This document shows positions 63,177 through 64,000 of a stretch of 64,000 nt of DNA, in pieces. The stretch comes from Ooceraea biroi (lineage: Eukaryota > Arthropoda > Insecta > Hymenoptera > Formicidae). Positions within the stretch are counted from its first letter, which is position 1. The number at the start of each line of letters is the position of its first letter. The DNA is taken from the NCBI RefSeq assembly GCF_003672135.1, contig NC_039516.1:5563838-5627837 (forward strand). The letters are read 5' to 3'. The position numbers were made by a program, and so were the translations under genes. The notes beneath the pieces were generated by a model, which saw nothing but the letters and a program-made list of their open reading frames with translations, did no database searches and had not been told where the DNA came from.

Positions 63177-64000
63177 GGCAAGACGGGCACGAATCTTCAG
63201 AACGCCGCGGTTCACGTTCACGCACCCATGTCTCGCCAAGTCCGTTCATCTACGCGTACATCTATACATTTTGTGTCGACAGTTATCTCGCGGAGCAGAC
63301 CCGATTCGTGAGCAAGCGTAAGTGCCCCGGCGCAATACCGGGGCCAAATGGGATCAAAAGTACTCGGAGGCTGCGTAGATCGATCGTAAAGGGTCGCCGC
63401 GATGGTGGAGTGCCCTAGATTTTCCCTTGTTTTCGAACGCGGTGCCTCGGATGGCGGTCGTAAGTTAGGGGCGCCTTGTATAACTACCCGCTACGCCCCC
63501 GCCGTTGCGCATAAAATATTTCGACGCTTTAATGGCTAATAGCTTTTAATGGAACCTCTCTCGGGCATGTATTCCGTGACTGCGGAAGCGCCGATAGGGA
63601 CTCGGGAGAGGACCGCGGTCAAAGGAGACGGAAGCGTATCATCCCGGCCCAGCCTCCGACCTCTTTACGGCTCATGGAAGTTGTTCCTCTGTCGGCGATT
63701 GAGGGATCACAAAGTTATGCGCACCTCGAATAATATTGCTCGGCAAACCGCTTGTTTGGCAAGCTAACAAAGATCGCCGGTTCGTTATTAACACTCAGTT
63801 ACGGCTTTGCGGAGATTTATGCATTCGTCGTGATGCACAGTTACAACGTATTTACGAGACTCGCGATTCGCTGATTCGGATAATTAATCCCTCTTGAGAT
63901 TACAGCAGTACGTGCGGATAAAGACGCAGTGACACTGCTAATCTAGATTTACGCTAAACCACAATAGTGTAATTAGTCCTTATGATTATTACCAAGAAAC
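63177..64000. other. Non-coding DNA, nothing recognised
   Basis: CpG-rich sequence follows the TTAA element up to the window end. Open frames are short (up to 113 codons, shared with the element) and none is recognised. No repeat or RNA gene is visible. Confidence 0.55.

Noticed and set aside
1..64000. CRISPR arrays, rRNA genes, telomeric TTAGG arrays, reverse transcriptase or transposase proteins
   Set aside because: Looked for and not seen: no regularly spaced repeats, no TTAGG array, and no diagnostic protein motifs in any translated frame.

Overview
The window looks like gene-poor intergenic or intronic DNA from an animal, most likely an insect. The dense unmethylated-looking CpG content (CGCG, TCGA and ACGT are everywhere), alternating with AT-rich patches of about 150-500 bp and many short simple repeats, would fit a hymenopteran such as an ant. 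That placement is inference from base composition; no diagnostic gene is present. There are no operons, ribosome-binding sites, rRNA genes, CRISPR arrays or phage genes, so a bacterial or viral origin is not supported.

I could not support a single protein-coding gene. Every long open frame (up to 315 codons) shows the marks of chance: low-complexity translations from microsatellites or polypurine tracts, overlapping open frames on both strands in CpG-rich DNA, no recognisable domain, and no convincing exon structure. Short exons cannot be excluded without RNA or homology data.

The best-supported features are mobile elements near the right end. At 62453-63172 lies a 720-bp MITE-like element, flanked by TTAA on both sides. 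It consists almost wholly of two inverted arms of about 290 bp around a spacer of about 130 bp, which is the layout expected of a non-autonomous piggyBac-type element. At 59695-60605 lies an AT-rich 0.9-kb segment bounded by imperfect 25-bp inverted repeats and TA dinucleotides (Tc1/mariner-like signature), carrying several copies of the 12-mer TATCTCATWWTA. A weaker inverted-repeat pair brackets 54753-55053. A degenerate tRNA-like 3' end sits on the minus strand near 12.8 kb.

Region by region: 1-15 kb is CpG-rich non-coding DNA with a 12-mer tandem repeat, a 13-nt G run and the tRNA-like fragment. 15-25 kb holds several microsatellites and a cluster of ATGCAAAT octamers. 25-41 kb is unremarkable apart from purine tracts, (CG)n runs and small perfect hairpins. 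41-45 kb has a palindromic CArG box and a dense microsatellite/polypyrimidine block. 45-54 kb has a 20-bp perfect palindrome. 54-64 kb carries the inverted-repeat elements. Because there are no supported genes, nothing can be said about genes working together. The regulatory motifs listed are matches to known consensus sequences, not demonstrated sites. No clearly new biological system was found.
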